Below are positions 21,637 through 33,610 of a stretch of 64,000 bases of DNA, in pieces. A program made the position numbers and the translations under genes. The stretch is taken from positions 252,001-316,000 of the forward strand of contig JAQFVV010012985.1 in the NCBI GenBank assembly GCA_028023455.1, read 5' to 3'. Under the pieces are notes generated by a model. The model was not told the DNA's origin, did no database searches, and worked only from the letters and a program-made list of their open reading frames with translations. The stretch's first letter is position 1, and the number at the start of each line of letters is the position of its first letter. Source of the DNA: Epiperipatus broadwayi. Lineage: Eukaryota > Onychophora > Udeonychophora > Euonychophora > Peripatidae.

Positions 21637-23097
21637 ACCAGATGCACTTGTCTTGTGTAAAGGCTGTCATTTTTTAATTGATTGCTTTAACTTTTTTTTT
21701 AAAGATTTAATGTGTATTATACAAAAGAGTTTGATATTATAGAAATAAATGTGAGAAATGTAGCCAGCCTGAAAGACCATATATGATTGGTTGTTTTAAT
21801 TTTTTTTTTTTACTTTATGAAATTACTTGCATTTAATAAAATGCTCATAATCGAATTAAGCCTGAAAATTAACTGGCCCAACTATTAATGGCAAATTAGC
21901 ATTAACTACTTGATATCAAACTACATGACTTCAATTATACACTAATTGAAACTAAATGTAAATACCATACTATAGCATCTATTTTTCCCCCTTACTAAAT
22001 ATCATATTTCAAACATAATTTTATGTACTGTAATTACATTATCTTCGTGATTCAAATACTATACCTATTCAGTTTTGTACTGTAGTTAAAGGCACATATA
22101 ATGATTTTTTTCCTGAGTATTTTTTATTAATGACAAAATTAAGTTTGTTTTTTTGTTTTTCAATTGTGAATTTGACATAGGGTGATAGCTTTATGAACAA
22201 ACATACATTCACATGGTAACACATTACTCTTTATGAGCAAACATACATTCACCAATCAGACAAGAGAAAAAATAGGGATTATGTATATATTCCTTTTTTA
22301 AAAATAAAAAAGAAAGTCTTATCAATAAAATAATCAAATTGTGAGAATTTGTAGAAAAATAAAAATATTTCTCATAATTATTATAAATGTATGCCTTTAG
22401 AAATAATACAGAATAATTTAGAATATAATAAAGTTCTTAAAATGTTATACATAATAAAAACAGTTATAATTATTGTTGCAATTTTACTGACAAGCAAAAA
22501 AAAAAAAAAACCCCCTCGTTTTGCTTATATCACACTGCATCATTTTCATCTGAAATTACATATAAATAGAGTTAAATTTAAAGATTTATATTTTTGTTTA
22601 TATATTATAATTTTAAATTAAAATATTATTTTGTTTAATTTTTTTTCACACATTACATACACTGGCTTATATTAGATGTTGCTTTTTTCAATCATATATT
22701 CATTGTTGCTAGTATGAAAATGCAAATATATTGGGGAAAAAGAGATTATATTATTGCTCAAAATTGTAACTAAAATTTATTGGATTTTCATGAGAAAATT
22801 TGTGAGCTATAAAAATTAATATTTCACAAAGTGCAAAACAAAGTTGTGGAGCAAAAAGAGTGTTAAAGATTGAATGATCAACCTAGTGGTAAATTCAATA
22901 CTATATTATTTGCAATATTTTAATTTTAATGCCCAGAGCAAAATTATATTAAGCATTGTAATGCTATTTTTTAAAAAATAATGACATTATGTTGATGAAT
23001 ATGACAATTTTTAGAGAATCTAGCAAATGTAGAACCTAAAATATTAGACTTACAAAGATTCCTTGAAATTTATTAATATGGCAATAAACACCAAAAT
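21248..23097. other. AT-rich non-coding with TA/TG microsatellite
   Basis: (TA)n(TG)n at about 21601-21637. A 25-base motif with GAGCAAACATACATTCAC is duplicated at 22186-22212 and 22229-22252. Poly-A/C run near 22497-22514. No gene. Confidence 0.45.
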
Positions 23098-23820
23098 AAA
23101 ATGATCACCATTTCTTATGCTTGCTTATAACTGTTATTAAAACAGACAAAACTTTCCATACAGTAGTGCTACTCTGTGCAAACCAGAGTAATCAATGGAT
23201 TTCAGAAGCCTTGTGCATAAAATCCCTATCTAGTGCCTACTCATCCAATATCCCCAGACTTGTTTCTGGCTTATGGCCTTCATCAGTGATGAGCCTTAGA
23301 TCTAACAGCACTGCAACTAGATCTTAGGATCCCTATATGACTATTTAAGCTACTGAGCTTAGATTGGCTGCTGGAGGGTTGCATTTGATTCCAAGATCTA
23401 GGTGCAGTGTTCCCAGATCCAAAGTTTCACACTGATGAAGGCCACAAGCCAGAAACTAGTCAAGGAATATTGAATGAATAGGCACTAGATGGGAATTTTA
23501 TGCACAAGGCTTCTGAGATATCCAGTGATTAATCTGGCTTGGAGAGTTTTTTTCCATTTTAATAACAGTTATGAGCAAGCATAAGAAATGGTGATCATGT
23601 GATGTCTAGTGATTTAATACCAATTCTACCTAGTAGAATAGTGGTGTCTATGGTTATTAAAGAACCAAAGACAACCAAATGTATGGGTACTGAACTGACT
23701 TCAGGCCTATATGACTACATAAGCTAATGAGATTAGACTGAAAATATTATTGTGTTTTCAATTTTATTCTCATAGTTTTGTAGTTAAGTAGAGATAAAAG
23801 GTGGCTGTTGGAGGATTATA
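23098..23820. repeat. Fold-back element, family Q, copy 1
   Basis: The left arm (from 23100, ATGATCACCATTTCTTATGC) pairs with a right arm ending near 23600 (its complement). Each arm carries the box CTGATGAAGGCCACAAGCC followed by AGAAAC: minus strand at 23262-23286, plus strand at 23432-23456. A further segment to 23820 is the inverse of 37470-37690. Non-coding. Other copies are at 37265-37855 and 41590-41860. Confidence 0.7.
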
Positions 23821-23912
23821 TTAGATTGTATGTGGTCATGTGCATCGGTGGTATGAGATAGTGTGGATAGTTGAAGCATGCTTGAGAATCTGAGTTCAAA
23901 TCTTTTATATTT
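23821..23912 (+). repeat. tRNA-like end of family P
   Basis: GGTCATGTGCATCGGTGG, GTGTGGATAGTTG and GAATCTGAGTTCAAATC match the outer ends of the 25-28 kb fold-back copies. GAGTTCAAATC resembles a tRNA B box. Confidence 0.5.
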
Positions 23913-25339
23913 ATAATAATAATAGCTGAATATATAGAGTGGATTTTAGAAATTTGCTGTTTGGTTTTTTAAGGCTTCAATGAGCAATCAAAGGGTCTCT
24001 TCTCAGTTAAGGGCAAACTCTTTTTTTGCAGCCAAGAATTTTAATATACAAAATTATATAATATTTTTAATAATTTCCACACATTCATTTTTCTATATTT
24101 TAACCATTTAATTTTAATAGCAATTTATTTTTAAAATTTAATAACTTTTTTCTAATGTTTGTATTCGCTTTTATTTTGTTTAAATGTATGTATTTCGACT
24201 ACATATTAATTTTTAGAATATTTCTTTAAACGTGTTCTTTAATGAAAATTTCTCCATCAATAATCTAACCAATGCTCTAGTAGATTGCTTTATTATCCAA
24301 GATGTATTAACACAGTAGGTTTTATCAGTACCGACCACTCATCGTATTGAATTTTGCAAGCCAATTAAGATGAAATTAAAACTTTAATATGATAGAAGAT
24401 GTGAGCGAAATTAAATTTATGATAATTACAAGATGACGCCATACATAATAATCCTTAGTTATTAATTATAACAGAAATTTGCCGGAAGTATAATATTTAT
24501 TTAGCTCTTGGTTTATGAATATTATTTTGCTGTTTCATTTAATTTTTTTCTGATATAAAAGCCTCGTTATTTTATTTTTTTTAATATCTTAAAGCTAATC
24601 TTTGTGTTTTTAAATAATAATAATTCTTATAAAAAAAAATTATTACACAAATCTGTTTATCTAACATCTGTAAATAAGTAAAAAATTAATTAATTGAAGA
24701 CATATTCTATATAGACGAAAAGATAGATGAAGATAGATAAAAAGTATGATAAAAATAGTTTGATAATTTAAAAATTTATACAAACACTGACATACGCATA
24801 TATAAGTCTTCCTTTTTAACAGTCATCAAACTACTATTGTAAGATAAAGATCTCTCCAAATTAATCGGGTTTTTCTAATCAGGGCTTTTTTTTCTTCACA
24901 CCTCTGATTACAAATATGTAACCCACTGCAGAGCAAATTTTGCAATAGCTCTTGTAAAAAAAAATACTTTTTTTTTAAAAAAAAAGGAGGAGATAATTAA
25001 AAAAATAAAACAATTAATCGCTTGGAAAGTCGTATGACGTTTGAGCACAAGAAACTAAAGCTTGAGTTTTGAACCAAAAATCTTTTCTCTCATGCTTGTC
25101 TCTTTAAATTGTGCTAATCTAAGCAGGGCAGCTCTTCAAAAAATGCATTACCCATCATATCAGTCATTTGCTAGGTGGTGAACATTGGATCCGCCCCCCC
25201 CCCTTTAATTTTTCTTTCTCATTAAATATATATATATCATCTCATTATTTGAAGCTATATCCCTAATGTTAATAAAATTCCATTAAATATAGATAACTTA
25301 ATACACTGTAAAGGCTTACATACACCTGCGCATATAATC
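23913..25339. other. AT-rich non-coding
   Basis: Homopolymer runs (24960-24985 A/T; 25194-25204 C). No gene or repeat boundary recognised. Confidence 0.4.
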
Positions 25340-26190
25340 TAATATATAAGGTATTCTAACTCAGACTATCACACAACCCTCAACTCTTCTTATCATCTTA
25401 TATTGTTGACCCATCTGATTGCACACATGTTGAAAACATAAATAATCACAAAGGTATGTATTTCATGCTAAACCAGCACTCACTAGTTGGTCCAGATTAC
25501 CATCTCACACATGTATACAATGAGTGCTCAGCTTTATGTTAAGATAGCCAATCTTCATACTTTAATGGACATGCTTCAAACTACTCCAATCCACAACTCT
25601 TCAGCCATCCATTTCATTAAAAATCTGATGGATGGAACATTCAAAGCCCACGTTAGTGCCAAGGTTGAGTTGGAATCCCTTATAAATTACATTATATGCA
25701 GGTATGTGTAAGCCTGTACAGTGTATTAAGTTATATATTGAAACATAGTGCATTAAAGGTCTTTCCATCCTTCATATATGAATGTAAAATGGTTTATTCT
25801 CCAGTACATGAGATGTCAGAATGACTAACGTCAACATGGGTAGGATGACAATCTTGGCACTAATGTGGGATTTGAACATTCTATAATAAGATTTTCAATA
25901 AAATGGATGGTTGAAGAGTTGTGGATTGGAGTAGTTTGAATCCTGCCCATTAAAGTATGAAGATTGGCTATCTTAATATAAAGATGAGCACTGACTGTAT
26001 ATATGTGTGGAGATGGTAATTTGAACCAACCGATGAGTGCTGCTTTAGCATGAAATATGTATATTAGTGATTATTTATCTTTTGAGTATGTATGATCAGG
26101 TGGGTCAGAAAAATGAGATGGTATGGAGAGTTGAGGGTTGTGTGAAAGTCTGAATTCGAATCCCTTATATATTACACTAAATATATAATA
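25340..26190. repeat. Fold-back element, family P, best-preserved copy
   Basis: Left arm 25345-25690 and right arm 25845-26185 are inverted copies. Outer ends carry CTGAATTCGAATCCCTTATA or its complement (B-box-like). Inner landmarks are AACCAGCACTCACTAGTTGG, ATCTTCATACTTTAATGGAC and CAACTCTTCAGCCATCCAT. Spacer about 150 bases. An open frame of 74 codons in the left arm recurs in other copies only as a by-product of the repeat and is not judged coding. Confidence 0.75.
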
Positions 26191-26242
26191 AGTAATGTTT
26201 TTTTGCTTGTTTCTTATACAAGATAAAACGGTAAAACATATA

Positions 26243-26860
26243 GATAAAACTATTCCAAATTTTTACAGATTTTAAAAATATATTTTTATTCTCTCAGGTT
26301 CTATAAAAATGTAAATAAACATATTTATTATCTATAGTTCATATACATTGCCTGTTTATAATATCGTATTGTAAATGAATCATTTGATGCACATATTCCT
26401 GCCAATCCAAACTGAACTTGTTTACAATGCGTGACGCACATGTCTGCCAACACTTTCTTGTTAAGACATACCTGCAAACTGATCGATTATAATCAGCATT
26501 TTTTATGTTTATTTAGAAAATAAATTAATCACTATGATTTTATATTACGCAACAGGTAATACATATACAATTTTTTTTATTAAAATATTATTTTTTCCTT
26601 TATGCTTTCACCACTACATTATTTTTATTTAATGCTCTCCAAATGCATCTGAGACTACTACTGTCGCCCCTCTTCAGATAATTTCAATACCCATAAGAGG
26701 CAGTATCACCTACTTTGAGTACCACTAATTTAGTGTAAAGTACAAACATAAATCCAAAAATTGTTTCAAAGCTATTCCAAATTTTAATATTTTTATTCTT
26801 TCAAGGTACACCCAAATTTTATAAAAATGTAAATAAACATTTTTTATTATCTGTAGTTTT
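26243..26860. repeat. Direct duplication flanking a hAT-like end
   Basis: 26243-26340 and 26768-26860 share AACTATTCCAAATTTT, TATAAAAATGTAAATAAACA and TTATTATCT(A/G)TAGTT in direct order. Between them, 26640-26727 is the inverted counterpart of the element end at 768 (complement of CAGTGGTACTCAAAG-type terminus, then GGCAGTATCACC). Confidence 0.5.
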
Positions 26861-26861
26861 T

Positions 26862-27830
26862 ATTTAAATACAAGTATATTGTCTATACTGAACTTAATGT
26901 AATTTAGAAGGGATTTGAACTCAGATTTTCAAACTCTCTACAACTATCCACTCCATCCTAAACAACCAATACCCATGACCACATACATGTAAAAAAAATA
27001 AATCATGACCAAACATACATATTTTATGCAGCACCAGCACTCATCAGTATGTCACATACACACACAGACACACACACACACATATATATATAATGGGTGC
27101 TCAGTTTATATTAAGATAACCAATCACTATATTTTAATGGAAAGGCTTCAATCTTCTCCACTCCGCAACTCTTCAGCCATCCATATCATTGAAAATCTGA
27201 TAGGGGAATGCATCAAAAAGGGCTCTGAGCATTCTATCAACAGATTTTCATTAATATAGATGGTTGAAGAGTTAATAGCTAACTGTAAGGAGCTTGAAAG
27301 TGTGAGTTCAAACCCTTCTAAATTGCATTAAGTTCAGTGTAGAAAATATACTTGTATTTAAATATTATTTATTTAGCCTGTATTCTACTCATTTTTCTTC
27401 TGTATATTTAAAATGGACATATTAAGGTCCTATACATAAGGGGTCAGAATGGCTTAAAATCAACTGGATATGACAATAATATTAGCATCAACAAGGGCTT
27501 TGAGCATTCCATCATCAAATTTTCAATGATATGAATGGCTGAAGAGTTGGATGATTGAAAAGATTAAAGCCTGTTCATTAAAGTACAAAGATTGGCTACT
27601 TTAATATAAACTGAGCACTGATTAAATATACATGTGTGGGAGAAGCTAATCTGGATCAGCTGGTGAGTGCTGATTCAGCACAAAATATGTACATTATTGA
27701 TCATTTATCTTTTTAACATGTATTTGGTCATGTGTATCAGTTGCATAGGATGGAGTGGATAGTTGTAGGAAGCTTAAATGTCTGAGTTCAAATCCTTTTT
27801 AAATTATCTATAGTTTTGTAACTTTCTGTA
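26862..27830. repeat. Fold-back element, family P, copy with extra right arm
   Basis: A 500-bp fold-back (26862-27363) has TATTTAAATACAAGTATATT at its left end and the complement at its right, with B-box-like GATTTGAACTC / GAGTTCAAACCC just inside. A second right-arm copy follows (about 27460-27830), ending TCTGAGTTCAAATCC. CA/TA repeat at 27055-27093. Not coding. Confidence 0.65.
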
Positions 27831-29629
27831 TAGTATACATTTATTTTAGTAATAATATTTTAAAACTTTAAAATATAAAAGGTGTTTATACTTTATATCA
27901 ATACAAACATTTTTATGACATTAATTAAAACAATAAATCAAAATAATATAAAAAATAAATAATTGAATTATTTATAGCTTGAAAGATCAGAACTAATGTT
28001 TTTTTTACACTTTCATTCCATTTACTGAAGGTTTACTAACTAATAAATGCCAGTAGGTGACATTGAGGTATCAAAAAGAGAATAAGATACTGAGACAGCT
28101 ATGAGTTATTTGATATCATGTAGTAGAATCATGATATTTTAAATACATAATAAATTCAAGAATTGGAAATTATAAAATTAAAGTGCAAATTATAAATTTT
28201 TATCCTCTCAAGTCCATCAATCTATTACTATACTAAACCATTCAGAACAAAACCAACAATAATTTATTTTTACTGATTAATTTTTATGTTTTTAAATTCC
28301 TATTTAAAATCAGGTCATCTTTCCACTCTGCAATTCAATGTAATTTTTTTTTTTTTTTTAAAAAAAATGAATATAATGTTGATCATAAATTAAAATTGTT
28401 ATTGCATTATAATAAAAAAAGACTATTTTTAAGTTTAATCATTTATAAGTGCTTATTTTTTACCATATAATAATAAATCATCCATGCCCTCTACTACTGC
28501 TACCTAATGCTTTATTTACCACCCTCTTTTACAATTTACGGTTTTGATTGCCCCAGCAATCTTCTTCCGAACTTTTATGTCTCCTAACTTCAACTGCTAA
28601 ATTCAAATTTACTTTTTCTAAGTAATTTTTTAATAAACAGTGTATACACTTTTCATTTATTGTAAAAAATTTGAAGTCATCTATCATTAATGATATGTTA
28701 ACTTTAGTACCTTAATGCAATGCTACCTCAATCTATCGTCATGGAAACAATTTCATACAATTCCAAGCAATTAAAACTTCTTGTGAAACAACTATAATTC
28801 AAGGTATATAATATGTATACTAAGAAAAGCTTATTTTATTAATTTAAAAATAAAAATACTAATTACATTATCATATATATTTATGTGTGTGTAGAAAGTT
28901 CCATAAAGTATAATATGATAAAAAAGAAATAATGAGACTTTCTTACATTCCTGATACAGTTAGCAAGAAGATCAGACTACAGTATTGTATTTTGTTTATC
29001 TCAGACATTGATGGAATATTTTATTAAGTAAGTGTGCTATCCATTAACTCAACTATATGGTAATACCTCAGTTTTGGGTGCAATTTGGTAATAATTATAT
29101 GTACAGATATTTTAAAGAATAAAACAAAATATTAATGAGATGATGTCTGTTATTTTTTTGTTACCAATACTGCCATTTAATGTTGCACCATATAATACTA
29201 TACTAAGCAAGCAAATTTATAAAATTATTCAATATATTTCTTCAATTTTCTGGATGTAATATTATGGCTATAGTTCACTATTATAAAATCACATTCCTTT
29301 TGGATTTGATATCTGAAATGAATAAACAATACAAGCAATTTATCTATATATAATTCTTCTAAACACTTTTCTTCTTCCTTTTCTTATTTCTGCCATCTTC
29401 ATATACAATATTGCAATTCAAAAAAAACAAACAAGAAATACTATTTTAAAAAATAAGGATTTTATAATGAACTTAAATGAGGCTTTCTTTGAAGATGGAT
29501 CTCATTTACATTATAAAGATTATCTTAAAGATATTTTTTTAAAGTTCAAATATTGATGTCCTTTATTAGGAATTATGGCTGAAAATAAAATGCAGTGAAC
29601 AACTATAATTAAACAAGGGGTTAAAGTCT
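27831..29629. other. AT-rich non-coding
   Basis: No gene recognised. Poly-T/poly-A junction at 28342-28367; a GC-richer patch at 28485-28600 gave no motif. Confidence 0.35.
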
Positions 29630-29890
29630 TTCAGAAAGAAATATTTGCTTCAGAAAAAATTAAAAGATAATATTGCAAAATATCAAATAAGCAGAACAAT
29701 GAATATTAAGTTTTATATGTGGATACATTTGTGGTTCATGGTACATAGTCACTGCAAAATAATTGTCTTGTATTATTTTCTGTCTTTTATAATTTTTTTG
29801 TAGTTGGAAAAGGCTGCTGCTGATGATAATCTTATGGTCAGTAATTACTTCAACCTTTCTTCAAGTATTTTTATGGTAGAATAATTTTTT
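29630..29890. repeat. Diverged dispersed repeat, copy 2, with exon-like end
   Basis: Partner of 5200-5500. A pyrimidine-rich tract ending TTTTTTTGTAG (29803) is followed by an open frame LEKAAADDNLMVSNYFNL ... to TAA at 29884, 26 codons. The same tract plus LEK occurs in copy 1. This is either a duplicated terminal exon or part of an old mobile element. Confidence 0.35.
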
Positions 29891-31399
29891 AATAATTTTA
29901 CAAAAATAAACCAAATTTTATGTTTGATTAAATTCTAATTAAAAAACTGATCCGTTACTGAAAAATAAAGGAAAAACAAAGTTCATGTACCAATTATGTA
30001 ATTGGATACTTAAATGTATGCATTTTTTTGTTCATTAAATGGTCAAACTATATTTAATTATTTTACAGTAAAACAAAGGCATGTGATATAGAAGATAGCA
30101 CAAATTTCCATCATTTCTAAAATCTGGGGATTGGATCCAAACCTAATTAATTTCAATTTTTTTTTCAGGTCACAACCAGATAAGATTTTCTTTAGATATC
30201 TATCTTGTAACTAGGTCAACCAATCATATAATACTGCTTGATACCTCAGAATCCAGTTAATAGTTTCAGAGAAATATGAATGATCAGATGCCCTTTTGTA
30301 CATTAGGGATAGTAAGCATCACACTCCTATATGCTAGCTCTATAGTTTACCTTTTTAAATAAAGAGTATATTTTAATCCATTTTAATTTAAAAACAAACT
30401 TTGAACATTTTATCTACTATACCTTTTTCTTTATCATTGACTATTTTTTTTATTATTGACTATTTTTATATTTTGTATTTTTATATTTAAAATATATTTT
30501 ATATATTTAAAATTTTTATTTTATCACACATTCCTTAACAACATTCACGAGTCTCTTAAAAAATATTTTTTTCAACGATTATTGTTTATGCGTTTCATGG
30601 GAAATAGATGTTTTAAATAAATTTGTTGCACATTCTGAAAAGAATAGATTTACGTTACTCAGGCCATGGTTTTATTTAATAAGAATAGTATTGTATTAAT
30701 CTTTAATCAAATTTAAAGTTTATGTCAGAGTTAAAACTAATATGATAATTTTAGCTTAATAAATAATTAGTATTAATCATTAATGCATCTATGCAAAACG
30801 GATATCATCAGAACCAATATTAAAAAAAGTTTGGCTTTGTAAATAATAGAAAAAAAGCATTCAAATGGCGTTATGGTTTGAGGGTTCATAAAAATTCATA
30901 CACCAACAGAAGTACAAGAACTGGAATCAATCTTAAAACTCCATATTACAGAGACTCACACTTTACTACTACCCTAAACAATATAGGACACTTATAAATT
31001 GAGCCTTATTTTAAAACGCTGTCACATCTCATTTTTAAAAGTACTGAAGCTGTTTATGCAGATATGAAAAAATATTGAAATACTTAATGCATTAAATTTG
31101 TTATTTAATACACATAATATTAATTTTATCTACTTATATTTAAATTAAACTAAATTGAGTTACTTTTGAGAATGGTAACACATGTATAATTTATTTTAAA
31201 ATATAATTAATTTCACAAACATTAAAGATTTGATGAAGAAGACTAAGCTTATGATGAGAACATCAGAAGTTGACTTCAGAATATCAGGAGTTGACAGTTT
31301 ATGCCTTTATTTTTTCATCATCAACAGATAAACCAAAACTCAAGAGATTAATCTCAAGTAAATACTAGTTAGAACTGCAATGAAAACTAGACAAAAACT
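29891..31399. other. AT-rich non-coding
   Basis: T-rich simple sequence near 30420-30530. No gene recognised. Confidence 0.35.
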
Positions 31400-31834
31400 T
31401 TTAAATGCTTGGTCATATCTTTAAAAAGGAAAATAGAAATATTTTATCTAAGCTAAGATGTTTCCAGTTACTTTGCAGAGATATGAAGATTAAACACTAA
31501 AAAAGAAGGAATAGCAAAGGTAGTGGTACTCATAAACACTTTGGAAATTTCATGGTAGCAAGGAAAAAAAAATACAAGATTTGATTAGACCTAAATTGTT
31601 TGAAACATGAATGATCAGAATAAAACTACTATCTCTTGGTCATATATTGACACAGTCTTTTAATGAGATGACAAAAAAGGAAAACTAATAATGAGATGGA
31701 TAGCTTTCATCATTAAAATAGCACATGTGACTTTGAGAAGCTGAAAACTCAAACATGTGATAGATCAATCTGGAAAAATGATATGCAGCATTTTGTTTGA
31801 TTGTCAGAAATAGATGTACACTTGCTTAACAACG
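31400..31834 (+). pseudogene. Heavily decayed LINE tail preceding a AAT/GAT repeat
   Basis: Frames give GKTNNEMDSFHH-like and CDRSIWKNDM segments, resembling the G-P---W-D-I and DR--W blocks near the C terminus of RTE-like LINEs. It lies directly before the microsatellite, as RTE-type tails do. Many stops; assignment is tentative. Confidence 0.35.
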
Positions 31835-31889
<55 letters not shown>

Positions 31890-31911
31890 TGATGATGATG
31901 ATGATGATGAT
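31835..31911. repeat. (AAT)n(GAT)n microsatellite
   Basis: About 17 AAT units are followed by about 8 GAT units. The poly-Asn/Asp ORF here is an artefact of the repeat. Confidence 0.95.
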
Positions 31912-32089
31912 AACAACAGTTACTTAAACATGAGTATAGCCATTCCAACTTTTTTTTGGAGAAACAAACCTATTCTAAAAATGAGTTTTGCAATGACTAT
32001 ACAAACCCATCTATGAATCACAAATATATCCAAATATAAAACATCCTGATCCATTGTTCTATATATTTGCTAATTTTATAAAGTTGTCT

Positions 32090-33610
32090 TTTAGTTTCCT
32101 TAGCAAAAAACTTTTTTTTAAATATTTCAAAACCATGTCTAATTGTAGCTCTCTGATAGATTCCATTCTCTGCCATATCTTCCCAAAGGCAACAATAGAC
32201 ATTTCACTTTTTTACAATGTTTTATAGTATAGACATGGGCTACCTCTCTTATAAAACCTATGCTCACATTTACCATAAAACATCCTTTTGGGAAGTCTTT
32301 CATTGTTCATTTGTTTTACATAATTAACCTAATAAAGGCCTGATTTAGCTATAGTAGACTCTGTAATATCATATTCAGAAAGCTGAAAAACATATTTAAT
32401 AGTTTTATAAACTTATTATATTTTTAAAATTTTACAAATCATCCTTAAATTAAACTTTTCTAACATCTTTACATTGCACTGATAGTGTCCAAATTTCAAT
32501 TTCATATAATAAAGTAGAAATAAATCAAGATACTGCCAAATCTCTAGCACTCGTTACAATACTTAACTGACAGCCAATCAGATGCCAAAAATAGCTGTCT
32601 AAATGACATCCAAACCCAAACACACAACAAAGATTTTATGAGAAAAGGGCAGCCATCCTTCTCTCTACTTTTCTTTCTATATATCTAAGCCAGTCATAAG
32701 CATTTAGGTTTATGTTTGGGTTTGGATGTCATTTAGACAGCTATACTTGGCATCTGATTGACTATCAGTTAAGTATTGTAACGAGTGCTACAAATTTTGC
32801 AATATCTCAATTTATTTCAATTTTCAACTATTGGTGGTGCTTCCCAATTAAAATATTATTTATAATAAATTAGCTAAAATAAGAAATCTCTATATAGCTA
32901 ATTTAACTGTAATCCTTATTTCCCTAAGATGAAATATTCGATCATTTAACTTGTTAAAAATATCAGTAACACATTGGAGTCTGTGTGGGATTTGAACACC
33001 TAAGACCATCTTTTTATTTATAAAACTGCCAAGAGATTTAAACTGATTTTACATTCTCAAGTTCATAACAATCCAAGCTAAAAATCAATGAGAATTTTTC
33101 TTCTTTTCTGACTGATAAAGAGATTCTTAAACATTAATAAGCCAAGATATTTATAAATTACATTCAAAACATTACATCATTCTGTAAATTATCTTTTGAA
33201 TTGACAAAAATGGCTGTAAATCTAAAATCCAAAAAAGTGAAGTTCTTGTTTTTGCTTTAAATCGATTTAAATTAAAATTTTCAGCATTAAATCTATATCG
33301 CATCTTGATCTCTGTTTAATTAAGCCATTAGTTCCAAAGACCAATGTTATAAAAATTGAAAACAATGTTGAAGCAAGTGACCTGTAGTAATAACACTTCA
33401 TATCAGTCCATCATATGGAAGCTGCATAATATGAATACATCTTGATAAGGCAATTAACTAATCCTCCCATATATTAATAACAATATTTTTTAAAGTTAAC
33501 ATAAGACTACCATATTTTAAAACTTCTCCAGGTATTTCATCAGGACTGCATGCTTTTCATTTTTAAAATCACAAAGAGCTTTTTTGACGTCATTAAGCTG
33601 GATATCTTTA
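32090..33610 (-). pseudogene. Decayed LINE reverse transcriptase, second family, split by a MITE
   Basis: Read on the minus strand from 33610: IQLNDVKKALCDFKNEK, then in another frame PDEIPGEVLKYGSLMLTL and NIVINIWED, the N-terminal RT block (AI--LKN-KA-G-DGIP-E-LKYGG---IW). Around 33310 comes KMRYRFNAENFNLNRFKAKT (RT 'FNL-RL-AKT'), then FKSLGSFI near 33040 and, beyond the MITE, LLYEIEIWTLS near 32510 and the tail LPKRMFYGK, KTL near 32250. Motif order is complete except for the catalytic YADD, which is eroded. Several frameshifts. Confidence 0.65.
32515..32820. mobile_element. Inverted-repeat MITE inside the LINE
   Basis: A strongly conserved core of about 75-bp arms: AGCACTCGTTACAATACTTA from 32546 and its complement ending 32789. 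It extends outward more weakly (AAATAAATCAAGATACTGCC and a diverged complement) to about 32515 and 32820. The central part (about 32620-32710) is not inverted. It interrupts the LINE between its FKSLGS and LLYEIEIW blocks, so it is younger than the LINE. Confidence 0.7.

Noticed and set aside
23432-23456. Functional hammerhead ribozyme in family Q
   Set aside because: Core through stem II is present, but the following CTAGT/ACTAG pairing is followed by A rather than the required U, and no stem I complement was found. Kept only as a conserved box.
25487-25711. 74-codon ORF, and the similar 84-codon ORF at 27005
   Set aside because: Both lie in arms of fold-back family P and resemble each other because the repeat does; other copies have stops.
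31801-32016. ORF with poly-Asn and poly-Asp
   Set aside because: Created by (AAT)n(GAT)n; flanking codons are not conserved or motif-bearing.
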